Shown: piece by piece, positions 1 through 11,100 of the stretch
How the letters are laid out: every line of letters starts with the position of its first letter
Position numbering within the stretch: position 1 is the stretch's first letter
From: Bifidobacterium longum subsp. infantis ATCC 15697 = JCM 1222 = DSM 20088
GTDB taxonomy: Bacteria > Actinomycetota > Actinomycetes > Actinomycetales > Bifidobacteriaceae
Assembly (NCBI RefSeq): GCF_000269965.1
Contig: NC_017219.1
Coordinates: 2,232,001-2,296,000, forward strand
Reading direction: 5' to 3'
DNA: 64,000 nt
Made by a program: the position numbers and the translations under genes
The notes under the pieces: generated by a model
What the model was told of the DNA's origin: nothing
Databases searched by the model: none
What the model saw: the letters and a program-made list of their open reading frames with translations, nothing else

Positions 1-2139
1 GGCTTCATCCTCCACCGAAGCCAGATGATCCACCCATGTGATGAACCCATGCAATGAGGGAGTTTGCTCAGCGGCAATCTCTTGCGTGTACGTATCCACC
101 AAATCCACAATCGCATCCATAGGCATATGCGCCAAAGCGGGATTGGCGCGGTGCTGCGGATTATGCAGCACACCGGCCAATACGGTGTCGATGTCAAGAT
201 CCAACGCTTCTATGCCGGCGCGAATCACGTCGCCCAGTGGCCGCCCGACGGCATCATGCACCTGACTGAGCATCACCGCGGCCCGGGTTATGGCGTTGCG
301 CCCGTGTGCGCTCAACCGTTCAAGCAGTTTTACCAGGTCGCCGCGTAGCAATACGTCTGGCAGGAATACCGCATTGGCCACCTGATCGCGGTACTCACGC
401 ACCACAGCCGCCCATTCATTCGCTGATGTATCCGGTTGGGCAAGGCCGGCCTGCACCAATGATTGGAAGCGTTGTTCCATGTTCTGTTCTTCAGCAAAAC
501 GGGCCAACATGGTCAAATCCGCTGCGGACATGGTGAATCGTGGCGTGGCCAGCAAACGCATCAGCGATCCCGTATCGGTGTGGTCGGCGGCCACGTGCAG
601 CAACGCCATCAGATCGCGGATTTCCGGACGTTCCAACAGCGCGGAATAGCCGACCACGAATGTGGTCAATCCGGCCTGTTCCAATGCCGCCTGATATTCG
701 GGCATATGTGATTTGGACCGAAACAGCACGGCGACCGGCGCTTTCTGTTCGCCCGGCATCTGTTCCTGTTGTTCGGCTGCGGAACGGTGCCGTGCGATGG
801 CCGTCTTGCAGAAACGCACTACGGCGTCGATCTCCTGCCCGGCCGTGGCGAAGCCCAGTACTCCCAATGTTCCTTCGGGGGCATCAGGCATGGGGTCGAG
901 CGATGAGACATCGACCTCACGCATCAATGAGCTGGAGGGACGCGACGGATTGGAGCGCAACGGCAGCGTGAGATTATTGGCGGCTTCGAGCACTATACGG
1001 CTGTTGCGCCTGGTGACGGACAACGGGAATGGCTTGTATCCGGCAGACAGGTGGAAATCTTGCTGGAACATACGGAATGCACCAGGGCTGGCACCACGCC
1101 ATGCGTAAATCGACTGGAACGGATCACCCACCGCGTTGACGGCGGACCTCCGTGACGCATCCACATGGAACAGTGCTGCCAGCAGAGCGGCCTGCGTGGT
1201 GGAGGTGTCCTGATATTCGTCGAGCAGCACATGGCTGTACCTGCGGCGCGTGCGCTCTCCGATGGAGGGGAAGCGCTCGATAAGCTGATACGCGGCAATG
1301 GTGAAGTCGGAGAATTCGGCCATATTGCGTTCCCGCTTGGCTTGGGCATAGGCCTCCACCAGCTGGAGCAGAATATCGCGTTTGCGCGTGGTCTCCAGCA
1401 GCGCACCGCAATGATAGGTGCAACGGGCGTGCAGATGTTCGGCACGGTCATCGAGCTTGGCTTGCCAGCTGGCGTCGGTATCTTTCTTCAGTCGTCTGAT
1501 CTTGGGGATTTTCGGCTCGTCCTCGGGCATGGGTTCGTCTGCGACGGCTTGTTGCAATCGATTGATGAATGCCGAATCCCATTGCCGTACTCGATTGATC
1601 GCATCATCGAAGCTGGTGCAGCCGGCACCGATCATGGCACTGCCAATGGCATCCGACAACGCCAGAACACGGTTCGCCAAACTGGAGAAGGCGCCAAAAT
1701 CCTCACTGAACGCCAGATCCATGTGACTGTCGATGACTTCGGTGGCCAGTTGAAGCGCTCCGGCTGCGCTCAATGGTTGCGTGTTCTGATCGAATCCGAC
1801 AAGCAATCCATATTGGCGCACGATGGTCTGGAAGAAGGCGTCATACGTGAAAATGGCCGGCTTGAGGAATGCCCGATCAGACACCGTGGCGGTCGTAGAG
1901 CCCGCCATATCACCGGCCACTGCGGCGGAGACGCGTTCCAGCAGTTCGCCTGCGGCCTTGCGTGTGAAGGTCAGGCCAAGGATGCGTTCAGGTGCCACAC
2001 CTCGATTGATAAGCGCGATGATGCGTTGGGTCATCGTAAAGGTTTTGCCGGAACCGGCACCGGCAACCACCAGTACGTCAGCATTGACTGGCGCATCGAT
2101 GATGGCGGCCTGTTCCGCACTGGGAGTGAACGTGCTCAT
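1..2139 (-). CDS. adnB: AdnB-like ATP-dependent DNA helicase (UvrD/Rep superfamily 1), 3' part missing
   Basis: Superfamily 1A helicase, inferred motor subunit of an AdnAB-type double-strand break resection complex. Translation from the ATG at 2139 gives an N-terminus MSTFTPSAEQAAIIDAP, a Walker A motif AGAGSGKT near residue 30, the motif LTFTRKAA, and a Walker B/motif II segment VLLDEYQDTS near residue 300, all typical of UvrD/PcrA/AdnB helicases. The frame stays open to the window edge after 713 codons, so the C-terminal region, where a RecB-type nuclease domain would be expected in AdnB, is not visible. The start codon overlaps the stop of the upstream gene by four bases (ATGA), which implies translational coupling. 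The order adnA then adnB matches the mycobacterial pair. Helicase assignment is sure; AdnB rather than another UvrD paralogue is inferred from the partner. Confidence 0.85.
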   Translation of the reverse strand, partial: MSTFTPSAEQAAIIDAPVNADVLVVAGAGSGKTFTMTQRIIALINRGVAPERILGLTFTRKAAGELLERVSAAVAGDMAGSTTATVSDRAFLKPAIFTYDAFFQTIVRQYGLLVGFDQNTQPLSAAGALQLATEVIDSHMDLAFSEDFGAFSSLANRVLALSDAIGSAMIGAGCTSFDDAINRVRQWDSAFINRLQQAVADEPMPEDEPKIPKIRRLKKDTDASWQAKLDDRAEHLHARCTYHCGALLETTRKRDILLQLVEAYAQAKRERNMAEFSDFTIAAYQLIERFPSIGERTRRRYSHVLLDEYQDTSTTQAALLAALFHVDASRRSAVNAVGDPFQSIYAWRGASPGAFRMFQQDFHLSAGYKPFPLSVTRRNSRIVLEAANNLTLPLRSNPSRPSSSLMREVDVSSLDPMPDAPEGTLGVLGFATAGQEIDAVVRFCKTAIARHRSAAEQQEQMPGEQKAPVAVLFRSKSHMPEYQAALEQAGLTTFVVGYSALLERPEIRDLMALLHVAADHTDTGSLMRLLATPRFTMSAADLTMLARFAEEQNMEQRFQSLVQAGLAQPDTSANEWAAVVREYRDQVANAVFLPDVLLRGDLVKLLERLSAHGRNAITRAAVMLSQVHDAVGRPLGDVIRAGIEALDLDIDTVLAGVLHNPQHRANPALAHMPMDAIVDLVDTYTQEIAAEQTPSLHGFITWVDHLASVEDEA

Positions 2140-5100
2140 GCTTGCCTCGTTTCGAAAATCGTGTCGATCTGGCCTGCACAGGCAGGGCAGACGTTCTTCA
2201 TACGGCAGAATCCGATATGGGTGTCTTGCGGATGGGCCTCGATGATGGCCGACCTGCTGGCCGCCGCGGCATAGAATACGCGGGCGATCATGGTCAGCGA
2301 CCATAACGTCTGCGTACCGGCGAGCGCGGCGAATTGCGCCCACGCTTCGGCACTCACACCTTCGGGAGGAGTAGCCGGATCTATGGCGGGTATGTCGAAG
2401 AAACGGTTGGGGTCTTTATACCAGTATCGTGGCGTGAACGGTTCGGCATTCAACGAACCATCAGTGAACAGCGGCGGCTGGAAGGCACCTTCCGGAGCAT
2501 AGCTTCTGGCTGGTGCCGTATTCTGCCCGACATGGAACAGCGCGCTTTGGCTGATATGCGGCATTGCGGCAAGTGCCTTGGCACCGCGCGGCCCGTCTTC
2601 GGGGAATACGAGGCCAAGCTGATAGCATACGAGCTGCAAATCATTGAAAATCTGTTTGACCGTGGGCGTTCTGCCTGTTTTGTAGTCAATGAGGCGAATG
2701 CATTCGCCGCCGTCTGCGAGTACGCGGGTTTCCATACGGTCGATGCGCCCGGACAGTCTCACGGTCAGATGCTCGTCCATGCCTTCCGGCCATCCTCCGA
2801 CCAGTGCTCCCATCAGACGGACCAGCGTGTTCCGATCAATCGGGTGCATGCCGGGCACGGCATTGTATGCGTCGAGTATGTCACGCACATCGAATCGTGC
2901 GGCAAACTCCCGTTCGCATTCGGCACCGGCCAATGCGCCAATGCTGAAGTTGCTGGAGTTCTTGCCAAGATACGTTTCCGGATCGGCGTCGCTGCGCACA
3001 AAGTAATCGGCGATGTTGCGCAGGGCATCCGCCGCGGACTCGTCCTTACGGGTGGCCTCATAGCGGTTCCGGGTGTCGGCTATGGCATTCGGATCAGGAC
3101 GTTTGCTCTGATAGATGGCATTAAGCCGTGCCGTGACAGCCTCGATGCGGCGTTCCGTGCCGGCCGTGGAGTCCAAGCCCAGTGTGGCCAACGCCTGGGC
3201 ATTGTGGGAAAGATGGTCCAGCCCTTCCTCGCTGCCTTGCTGCGCAACCGCATGGATGAGGGTTCCGAAACTGGTGGCCACGGAGCTGGGGCGAGGACCG
3301 GCGAACCGGTTCTCCAGCATCCAGCACACCGGGCACGCCCATAGGCTGTCGACCGCCGATGGAGACAGGGTGACCATGGGTGCGGCCTGCGCATCCGTCT
3401 TGCCCTTCCCTGTTTGGATACCGTCAGACTGTACACCGCCAGATGACGCGCTGTCGGATGAGGCACTGTCGGATGAGGCATCGCCAGATGACGCACCGCC
3501 AGATGATGTGCCATCCGATTGGGCCGGCGATTCCACGAACGCCCAGCTCTGCGGATTTGCGGCGCGCACACCATGCTCTGACAGGAGTGTCAACGCAACC
3601 GCGGCGTCCTTTGCGGCAGCCTGCTGCGGTTGGGCAGTGGCCAGAACCGCGCGGGCGGCGCTGACCAACCCACGTGGGTCGGCGTCCAATCCGGCCAGAT
3701 CATATTCGGCGAATCCCGCATGTGCCCCTACTGTGGTGAAAGGCGCCTGTTGCCGGTTGCGCGGATAGTATTCCGGCAGATACCCGAAAAGAAAGTCCGA
3801 TGGGCTCATGCTGTCGTTCCATACCGCGCTGATCATGATTCGCCGTGCACGGGTCAGCGCGACCAGGAAGCTCTTCTTCTCGCCCGACAGCACAGCCGCA
3901 AACCGCGGATCATGACCGGTTTTGTCGCTTTCTTCAAGCGCTCCCCTCAGCACGAGCTCGGCAAGGTCTTCACCACCGAACATGGTGTTGCGCCCGGCGA
4001 GGTTCGGCCACACGTCTTGCTGGACCACCGGTATCCACGCATATTCCCAGTGGCGTCCGGCCGCGCCTGCCGGCGTGGTCAATGTCACCGCGTCTTCCAC
4101 CGGCCCTATTTGGGCCAAGGAATCGGCCTGCACTTCCATGCCCCGAACCTGTGCCATGAATGACGTGACGTCTCGGCTGGCGGTGGAATCATCGGCGAAC
4201 TGGAACAGGCGCATTGCCGCGTCCAGCCGGTCATTGGCCGTACGCCCTTCTGCCGTGTTGAATAATGCCGCACGCTGCCAGACCGGTGCCAGACCGGTGG
4301 CGTTCCACGCAACAGACAGCGCATAGCGCGGCTGTACGCGCTGGCTTGCCGGCAGCCGCTCCAAGCCGGAAGCAACGCTGCCCACCAGATGCCACAGGTT
4401 CGCAAAAGCGCGGGCCTGAGAGTCGTTGCCGAGCACCGCGTGGATGGATGCGAGCGCAGCCTGCGCCGGCGCGGCGGCATCATCAACGGCAAGCATCACG
4501 TATAGCGCGTCAACGCCAAAGGCCAAGTCATTGTCGGAGGGCTCACCGAGTATTTCGACAGACACTGACGACGAAGTCACTGGCGACGAAACCGCTGACG
4601 TCGAAACCACTGACGAGGATGTGTCACGACCTGTTTCATGCCGTGTTTCACGGTATGTTTCACGCAATGTTTCCCATGCCGTCGTCAGAGAGGTCAGCAT
4701 GGCATCATCCGTGGCGAGATGCGCCAGCGACTCCAACGACCCCATGGCCGATTCGATCGGCGCAAGCCTTGCGGGACGCCCCTGACCGGGTCTGGCCCCG
4801 GCACTCACCAACGGGCCGTCCATCAACGTGGCCACTCTAGTCCTTACATATGCCGCGCAGGAAGCCAACGTCATCTGACATTCCGCCATTCCCTCGGCAC
4901 GCAATCGGGCAAGCTCCACAAGCGCGAACAACCCCTGCACGAAAGTCTCGTCCTTCAAAGGACGGGTAACCGACGAATACCGCACCGGCACACCATCTCG
5001 GCGCAGTCGTTCGCCGAACAGCCGCACGGCGGCATTGTCGTGGGCGATGACCGCCATGTCGTTCCACCGAATATGCCGGTCAAGATGCGCCCGCTTGATG

Positions 5101-6434
5101 CGCCAGACCACATCATCCAGCTCCTCACGTGAGGATCGGTACAGGCCGGCGGTCACTGTGCCGTCCGACTGATAATTCGCTGCATCGACTCCGCCCAGTA
5201 TGGCGGTCAGCTTGCCGGGACGCTCGGCCGGAGGCAGCGGCTCGTCTTCCGGCGAGGGAATCGACAGCGAAATACGAGACGCGATCACATCAGCCATCGT
5301 CATGTGCGACTGATCAGCGCCGGTACTGCCGCCAACCAGCTGTTCTTCCTTGGCTTTCAGCCGCCCTTCCACGGCACGGCGCATCAGATATTCCGGATAC
5401 GATCCACGGAAGGTCTGCACCGATTCATCCGAGTTGCCGACCAGCACCAACTTGACGCCGGCATTCCCCAACTCCTCCAAGAAGCGCATGCCGGCCAGCG
5501 TGGTGTCTTGAACATCATCCACAACCAGCAGCCGGGGCAAGCCCAACGCCTCCATACGCATAGGCCGGCCGGAATCATCCGCGTGATCGGCGGCGAATGC
5601 CTCATGCACCACACGAGCGCCTGCCACCAGCAAATACGAGGCATCCAAACGGTATTGCCCCGGATATGCCGCGCTTTGGGCTGCAATATATTCACGGCGC
5701 AACGCGAAAGCCAAACGCCATTGCACCGACAATCGCGCGTCCTCCGTCACGGCGTCCAAAAGACGTGGCTCTTCGTGAACGCCTACACCGAGCTCATCCA
5801 ATCGGGCCAGCATATCGCGCAACTGGCTGATAAACGCATCTGAAATACCTCGAGTGAACCTATCCGCGCTGGTCGAGCCGCCTGCCGACGTCGGAGACGG
5901 TGAATCCGACCCTTGTTTCAAGAGGCTTGATTGTGCGGAAGCGGCCGAGCCGGGCATCTCGCCGGCACCGGCATCGCGTATGAGTTTCGCCCAGTCATCC
6001 TGGGCAAAGTAGATGCGTAGCAGATCACAGGTGCCGCAATCATCTCCCGCTACGGCATGGCGCAGATGCACGGCCATGACTTGACGCAGCAAAGCATCCT
6101 GTTCCGCACCGTTCAACAATCGAGGCGACGGCAATCCAGTTCCCTCGCGCGAAGCTGATATGGCCCGGAATGACACGGCACCCAGCGTGGTGACCGGCCT
6201 GGCCTGCACGGAAAACCCGAGCTCACGAATCACCCGATTGCCCAATGCGTCGGCGGCCACACGGCCGGATACGGCCATCACCACCTGCGCGCCACCGTAG
6301 CGGCGCAGCCCCGCCATCAACACCGATAAGGCGAATTCAGTTTTGCCGCTTCCAGGCGTGCCGACAATCAGCCTCGCCGCTCCATCACGGTCGATGCCGT
6401 CCAGCACTGTTCCAGGTTCAAGTCTCGTCATCAT
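2136..6434 (-). CDS. adnA: AdnA-like helicase-nuclease subunit with C-terminal RecB nuclease and probable Fe-S cluster
   Basis: Large (1432 aa) helicase-like protein with a C-terminal PD-(D/E)XK nuclease. The N-terminus has a P-loop GTPGSGKT near residue 30 and a degenerate motif II VVDDVQD near residue 300. The C-terminal third carries GRIDR, IDYKTG and QLVCYQLGL, which are RecB-family nuclease motifs. Cysteines at SLWACPVC ahead of the nuclease and CRMKNVCPAC at the C-terminus are placed as in AddB/AdnA-type 4Fe-4S nucleases. It precedes and overlaps the adnB-like gene by four bases. Two low-complexity segments interrupt it: a Ser/Thr/Val stretch preceded by repeated RET triplets (DNA about 4560-4675) and a Ser/Asp/Gly stretch encoded by five 15-bp repeats (about 3437-3511). 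The start follows GGAG; ATG at 6431 is equally possible. Function: resection of DNA ends for recombination, from family knowledge. Confidence 0.85.
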   Translation of the reverse strand: MMTRLEPGTVLDGIDRDGAARLIVGTPGSGKTEFALSVLMAGLRRYGGAQVVMAVSGRVAADALGNRVIRELGFSVQARPVTTLGAVSFRAISASREGTGLPSPRLLNGAEQDALLRQVMAVHLRHAVAGDDCGTCDLLRIYFAQDDWAKLIRDAGAGEMPGSAASAQSSLLKQGSDSPSPTSAGGSTSADRFTRGISDAFISQLRDMLARLDELGVGVHEEPRLLDAVTEDARLSVQWRLAFALRREYIAAQSAAYPGQYRLDASYLLVAGARVVHEAFAADHADDSGRPMRMEALGLPRLLVVDDVQDTTLAGMRFLEELGNAGVKLVLVGNSDESVQTFRGSYPEYLMRRAVEGRLKAKEEQLVGGSTGADQSHMTMADVIASRISLSIPSPEDEPLPPAERPGKLTAILGGVDAANYQSDGTVTAGLYRSSREELDDVVWRIKRAHLDRHIRWNDMAVIAHDNAAVRLFGERLRRDGVPVRYSSVTRPLKDETFVQGLFALVELARLRAEGMAECQMTLASCAAYVRTRVATLMDGPLVSAGARPGQGRPARLAPIESAMGSLESLAHLATDDAMLTSLTTAWETLRETYRETRHETGRDTSSSVVSTSAVSSPVTSSSVSVEILGEPSDNDLAFGVDALYVMLAVDDAAAPAQAALASIHAVLGNDSQARAFANLWHLVGSVASGLERLPASQRVQPRYALSVAWNATGLAPVWQRAALFNTAEGRTANDRLDAAMRLFQFADDSTASRDVTSFMAQVRGMEVQADSLAQIGPVEDAVTLTTPAGAAGRHWEYAWIPVVQQDVWPNLAGRNTMFGGEDLAELVLRGALEESDKTGHDPRFAAVLSGEKKSFLVALTRARRIMISAVWNDSMSPSDFLFGYLPEYYPRNRQQAPFTTVGAHAGFAEYDLAGLDADPRGLVSAARAVLATAQPQQAAAKDAAVALTLLSEHGVRAANPQSWAFVESPAQSDGTSSGGASSGDASSDSASSDSASSGGVQSDGIQTGKGKTDAQAAPMVTLSPSAVDSLWACPVCWMLENRFAGPRPSSVATSFGTLIHAVAQQGSEEGLDHLSHNAQALATLGLDSTAGTERRIEAVTARLNAIYQSKRPDPNAIADTRNRYEATRKDESAADALRNIADYFVRSDADPETYLGKNSSNFSIGALAGAECEREFAARFDVRDILDAYNAVPGMHPIDRNTLVRLMGALVGGWPEGMDEHLTVRLSGRIDRMETRVLADGGECIRLIDYKTGRTPTVKQIFNDLQLVCYQLGLVFPEDGPRGAKALAAMPHISQSALFHVGQNTAPARSYAPEGAFQPPLFTDGSLNAEPFTPRYWYKDPNRFFDIPAIDPATPPEGVSAEAWAQFAALAGTQTLWSLTMIARVFYAAAASRSAIIEAHPQDTHIGFCRMKNVCPACAGQIDTIFETRQA

Positions 6435-6562
6435 GGCTCCAGCCTAAACCCGACCGTCACAGAGGGAAAAATTTTACCGAACCCAACGAAGAATCGTACC
6501 CTTGACGGTATCCTGTAGAACGAATGCAGAGAGAGTGCATTTTCCAAGGAGGGAGGGAACAG

Positions 6563-7984
6563 ATGGCCAATATTCCGATGAGGCCGCCGAAACTGCCCGG
6601 ATATGATTTCGTCCAGATGTTGGGAAGCGGTGCCACCGCCACGGTGTACCTATATAACCAGCGTATGCCCGCACGCCCGGTGGCGGTAAAGGTCAGCGCC
6701 AAAACCCTTGACCCACGGGCCGCTGCCCTGTTCAACCGCGAGGCCAACTTCATGGCCAAACTGTCATCCCACCCGTACATTCTGCCGGTATATGATGCCG
6801 GCGTCACCTCCGATGGCCATGGCTACATCGTCATCGAATATGCGCCGGGCGGCACCTACAACAGCATCATGAAGGCCCGGTCCATGACCTGCGAGCAAGT
6901 ACTCGACCTCGGCATCAAGCTGTCAAGCGCGCTGTTCACCGCGCATCGCAGCAATATCATCCATCACGACATCAAGCCCAGCAACATTCTCATCACCTCG
7001 AAGGGCTTGCCTGTTCTGGGTGATTTCGGTATCTCCACCGATGTGTATGACCGTACCGAAACCGGATTCTCGCCGCCGTGGGCACCGCCTGAAGTGCTTC
7101 AGCATCTGACCAATGGTTCGGAAGCCGCCGACATCTATTCACTGGCGGCCACCCTGTACGCCATGTTCGTCGGCTGCTCGCCATTCCAGCACGAATATCA
7201 TCCGCGTTCGCAATCGGAACTGATTTCGCTGATCGTCAACCAGCCATTGCCTCGCCTCAACCGCCCCGATGTGCCGGCCGATGTGGAAGCGGTGCTGCGC
7301 CGGGCCCTGAACAAGGACCCCGACCAGCGGTACTACTCCGCGTTGGAGTTCGCACGTGCCATGCAGCGTGTGCAATTCGCATATTTCGGGCATGCCACTC
7401 CCGTTACCGTGGAAGGGATGCCGGCCTACCCCAAAGACATCGAGCGTCGGCGCCGGGCCACGGACCAGCGAGATCAGATCACCCATTCGTCACGGCGATG
7501 GGTCAAACCGGTGGGCATTACCGTCGGTATACTTGCGGCGATCACCGCGGCGGCACTGATATTCGCCTTCGTGGTCGTTCCCCGCATGGACAGCGCCACC
7601 GGATCAGATACCAAACAGGTGGCGACGCCCGGCACCAAGGACGATGACAACAACCGCAATAATCAGGATGACGTGATCACCGATACCGCGAACGCCCAGA
7701 TTCCTTCCCCGGAGAATCTGAACGGCACCTATGCGGCGGATGGGTCATCCGTGACGTTCACCTGGACGAATCCAGACCCGCAAAGCGGTGATACCTATGC
7801 GTGGGCCATAGTGCAGGGCAGCAATACCGACCAGAGCGCGCAAACCGTCACAACGTCAGATCCCACGGTGACCGTCAACGCGCAGGAAGGCTCGCAGACC
7901 TGCATTCAGGTGTCCATTGTGCGCAAGAACCGCCAGATGTCCGTCAGCCCCGCCATCGCCTGTGCGGCCAAGCCGCAAGAGTGA
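6563..7984 (+). CDS. pkb2: Membrane Ser/Thr protein kinase (Pkb2-type)
   Basis: Eukaryotic-type Ser/Thr kinase, 473 aa, first gene of the operon. Visible kinase features: glycine loop GSGATATVY (residues 21-29), lysine 43 in AVKVS, catalytic loop HHDIKPSN with Asp136, DFG with Asp154, and a PPE in place of APE. A single transmembrane helix lies at about residues 313-340 (VGILAAITAAALIFAFVVV), followed by an extracellular C-terminal region that resembles one fibronectin III-like domain. Start chosen at the ATG after a strong AAGGAGGGA; an upstream in-frame start lacks a ribosome site. The following genes (FN3, MoxR, DUF58, transglutaminase-like) match the bifidobacterial PFNA cluster, in which this kinase is called Pkb2 (recalled literature). 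Likely role: sensing at the cell surface and phosphorylating operon partners; substrates are inferred. Confidence 0.93.
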   Translation: MANIPMRPPKLPGYDFVQMLGSGATATVYLYNQRMPARPVAVKVSAKTLDPRAAALFNREANFMAKLSSHPYILPVYDAGVTSDGHGYIVIEYAPGGTYNSIMKARSMTCEQVLDLGIKLSSALFTAHRSNIIHHDIKPSNILITSKGLPVLGDFGISTDVYDRTETGFSPPWAPPEVLQHLTNGSEAADIYSLAATLYAMFVGCSPFQHEYHPRSQSELISLIVNQPLPRLNRPDVPADVEAVLRRALNKDPDQRYYSALEFARAMQRVQFAYFGHATPVTVEGMPAYPKDIERRRRATDQRDQITHSSRRWVKPVGITVGILAAITAAALIFAFVVVPRMDSATGSDTKQVATPGTKDDDNNRNNQDDVITDTANAQIPSPENLNGTYAADGSSVTFTWTNPDPQSGDTYAWAIVQGSNTDQSAQTVTTSDPTVTVNAQEGSQTCIQVSIVRKNRQMSVSPAIACAAKPQE

Positions 7985-8149
7985 TCCGCTCGCCACTGCC
8001 GGGCATGCCACCTTGGCATTGCGTATCGCATCAGGCAGCGCCCGGCAGTGGCGAATTCACCAAATGGGCAACAGGAACGGCAGGTATCGGAACCGTAAAG
8101 CGTTGTCATTACACCAGCAACCAGAGAAACCAGGGTTCAGGGAGTTCAG

Positions 8150-11100
8150 ATGGCCACATCATCCCAGTCATACGGTCGTCGTCGACGCATCAGCGCGGCT
8201 TTGCGCCGCCTTATGCCCTCCGGAGGGCATACGTGGACGGTTCCCGCAATCACGCTCCTGCTGCTTCTGGGACTTGTTGCCAGCGCGGTGATCATGAGCA
8301 CCGTCACACGCCGCCATGTGCAACTGGACGATGGCACCGTATGGGTCACTTCGCTGAAGAACCAGAAGGCCGCACGATTCAACGTAAAGAACAAGGAGGC
8401 CGACGCCGGCATCTCCTCCTCCGCCCCACGATTCGACATCGCACAGCATAATGGCGACACCATCCTGACCGAAACGAACAGAGCCTCCACCATCAAGGCA
8501 TCCACGGTCAGCACCGGTGTCAAGACCGACATCAAAGCCAACACCACCACTGTGGTCGGCGGGGATACCGTAGCCCTGATCAACGAGAAGACCGGCAATG
8601 TGTGGACCGGCTTGTCGGAAAACCTTGATTCCGTGACTCCCACCACTTCCGATCCGAAAATGAAGCTGGGCGAGGGCGGGCGCATCGTAGTAACCCACGA
8701 TGGCAAGATCTACGGCTACCGTCCATCCGACGGTATGGTGCTGCGTCTTGACAATCCCAGCAGCGCCAAGGCCAGAACCCTCGAATCGCTGACCGACGGC
8801 AAGCAGCAGACCGTTGAAAGCTTTACCGTCATCGGGAGCACGCCGGTAATCGCAACCGGCAAAACCGTCATATTCAAGGGCGGCCGCGTCGATGTCGACA
8901 CGACCGGCACCCTCACCCTTCAGGAGCCTCCCACCGATGACGTACAGTCCGATTGGGTGGCCGCGGCATCACCGAGAGGCCTTGCGCTTATCCCGTTGAA
9001 ATCCAATGCCAAGGCGAATTTCATAGCCAACGGGGGGCAAGGCGAATCCGGCACGACCGGTATCGTCCAAGGGCTGCGTGTACTCGGCTTGGAGCCAGAA
9101 GGCCAGCAACTACATTCGCGCCTGCTCCCCCACGGATACCAGCGTCAAGCCGCAAACCCTCGAATCCGTCAATGCCACTTCCGAATTGGTGTTCCGCACC
9201 AACCATCGCCTTGTGGTGCTCAACGACACGGTTAACGGCAATGTGTGGAACCCTGAGGATTCCACCACAGTCATCAAAATACAGTGGAACAAAATACAGA
9301 CCGAGCAGACCGGGAAAGAACAGCAGAACAACGACTCAGCCAACAACCACCACGACTTCTCCAAGACCTGTTCCGCGCAATCCGGCCAAATCAAAGCCGA
9401 GGATGATGAAATCGGCGCGCGAGCCGGTTCGGAACAGATTCTCGACGTGCTGCGCAATGACGAGCAGACCGATTGTTCCGTACTGAAAATCACCAAGGTT
9501 GGCGCACCAAACGACAAAGACGTCACCATTTCGCCGATTTACGATGGCCGGTATCTGCAACTCGATGCCTCCGCCGCATCCGCAGGCACCGTTACCTTTA
9601 CTTACGATATTTCCGATGGCCGCGGCCAGACCTCTTCCGCCACGGTGACCGTAACCCTGAATGATGGCGGCAACCACGCTCCCGTACAGTTCGACACTCC
9701 TCCCGAGATCGATGTGGAGCAGGGAGCCAGTTATACCGCCAATGCGCTGAGCAGCTTCAACGATCCGGATGGAGACCCGCTCACTCTGGTCTCCGCTGTG
9801 GCCCAGAACACCGACCAGGTGCAGGTGTCCACCCGAGCCGACGGCCAACTTACGTTCAACACAGGTGCGCTGGCGTCGGGACGTGTGGGCGTCGAGGTCA
9901 CCGTCTCCGACGGCACAGCGACCGGCACCGGCATGGTGTATTTCTCGGTCAAGCCCGCGAACACCTTGGCCGCGGTCATCGACCCGGTAGCGAAAACCAC
10001 CGTTCCCAACACGGATACCGTCGTCAAGCTGTCCTCTTACGTGCATGGCACTTCCTTGCAGCCGGCACAACTGACTCAGGTGGATACGCCCAACGGCGCT
10101 TCGACGACCACCAATGCGGCGGATATGTCGTTGACGTTCAAGGCCACCAATCCCGGCACCTACTATGTGCCCTACACCATTACTCAAGGCTCGATTCCGG
10201 CCACCGGATTGGCTCGCGTCGAGGTGCAGCCCGCCACCGGCGAGGCCGCCAAACCGGTCGCCGCCAACGATGTCGCCCTGCTTGGCGCGGATAATACCGC
10301 CATTGTGGAGCCGCTCACCAATGACGTCGATCCGATGGGCGGCGTGCTATCCGTCACCACGGTGAGCGCACCGGCCGACTCCGGCATCAAGGTTGGTCTC
10401 GTCAGCCATAAGCGCGTGTATATCACCGCGCGTCAGGTGCCCACGAAACCCGTCGCCCTTACCTACACCGTGGCCAACGCCTCCGGAACCGCCAAGGGCA
10501 CCATCGTGTTGCAGCCACCGGCTCTGACCACCTCGAATTCAGTGCCCAAGGCCAGCAATATCAATGCCCAGGTGCGTACCGGCGGCATCGTGTCCGTGGA
10601 TGTGCTTGACCATGTGTCCTACTCGGATGGCACCACGGTCAAACTCAAGAACAACCTGCAATACGACAAGGAGACGTTCAAGGGCCTGGCTTTCGTCTCT
10701 GGAGACACGGTCCGCTACCAAGCATCCAGCGAGACCGGCAACTTCCCCATCACCTATACGGTTGAAGACAATCTGGGCAATGTGGCTTCCGCCAATATCA
10801 CCATTACCGTGCATAAGAGCGACGCAGCGAGCAAGGCCGTGCCAACCCCGCATGACGCCGAAGCGCAGGTTGCCGCCGGGCAGAAGGTCCGCGTCCCCAT
10901 CATGCTGACCGGCATAGACACGGATGGCGACGACGATCAGCTGTTGGGTCTGGGCAACAAGGCACCCACGCTGGGCCGCATATCCGAAGTCGGTTCCGAC
11001 TACTTGGTCTATGAAGCGTATCCGGATTCGTCCGGCACCGACACCTTCTCCTATGCCGTGGAGGATTGGACCGGTCAGCGCGCACAGGCGCAGATCCGCG

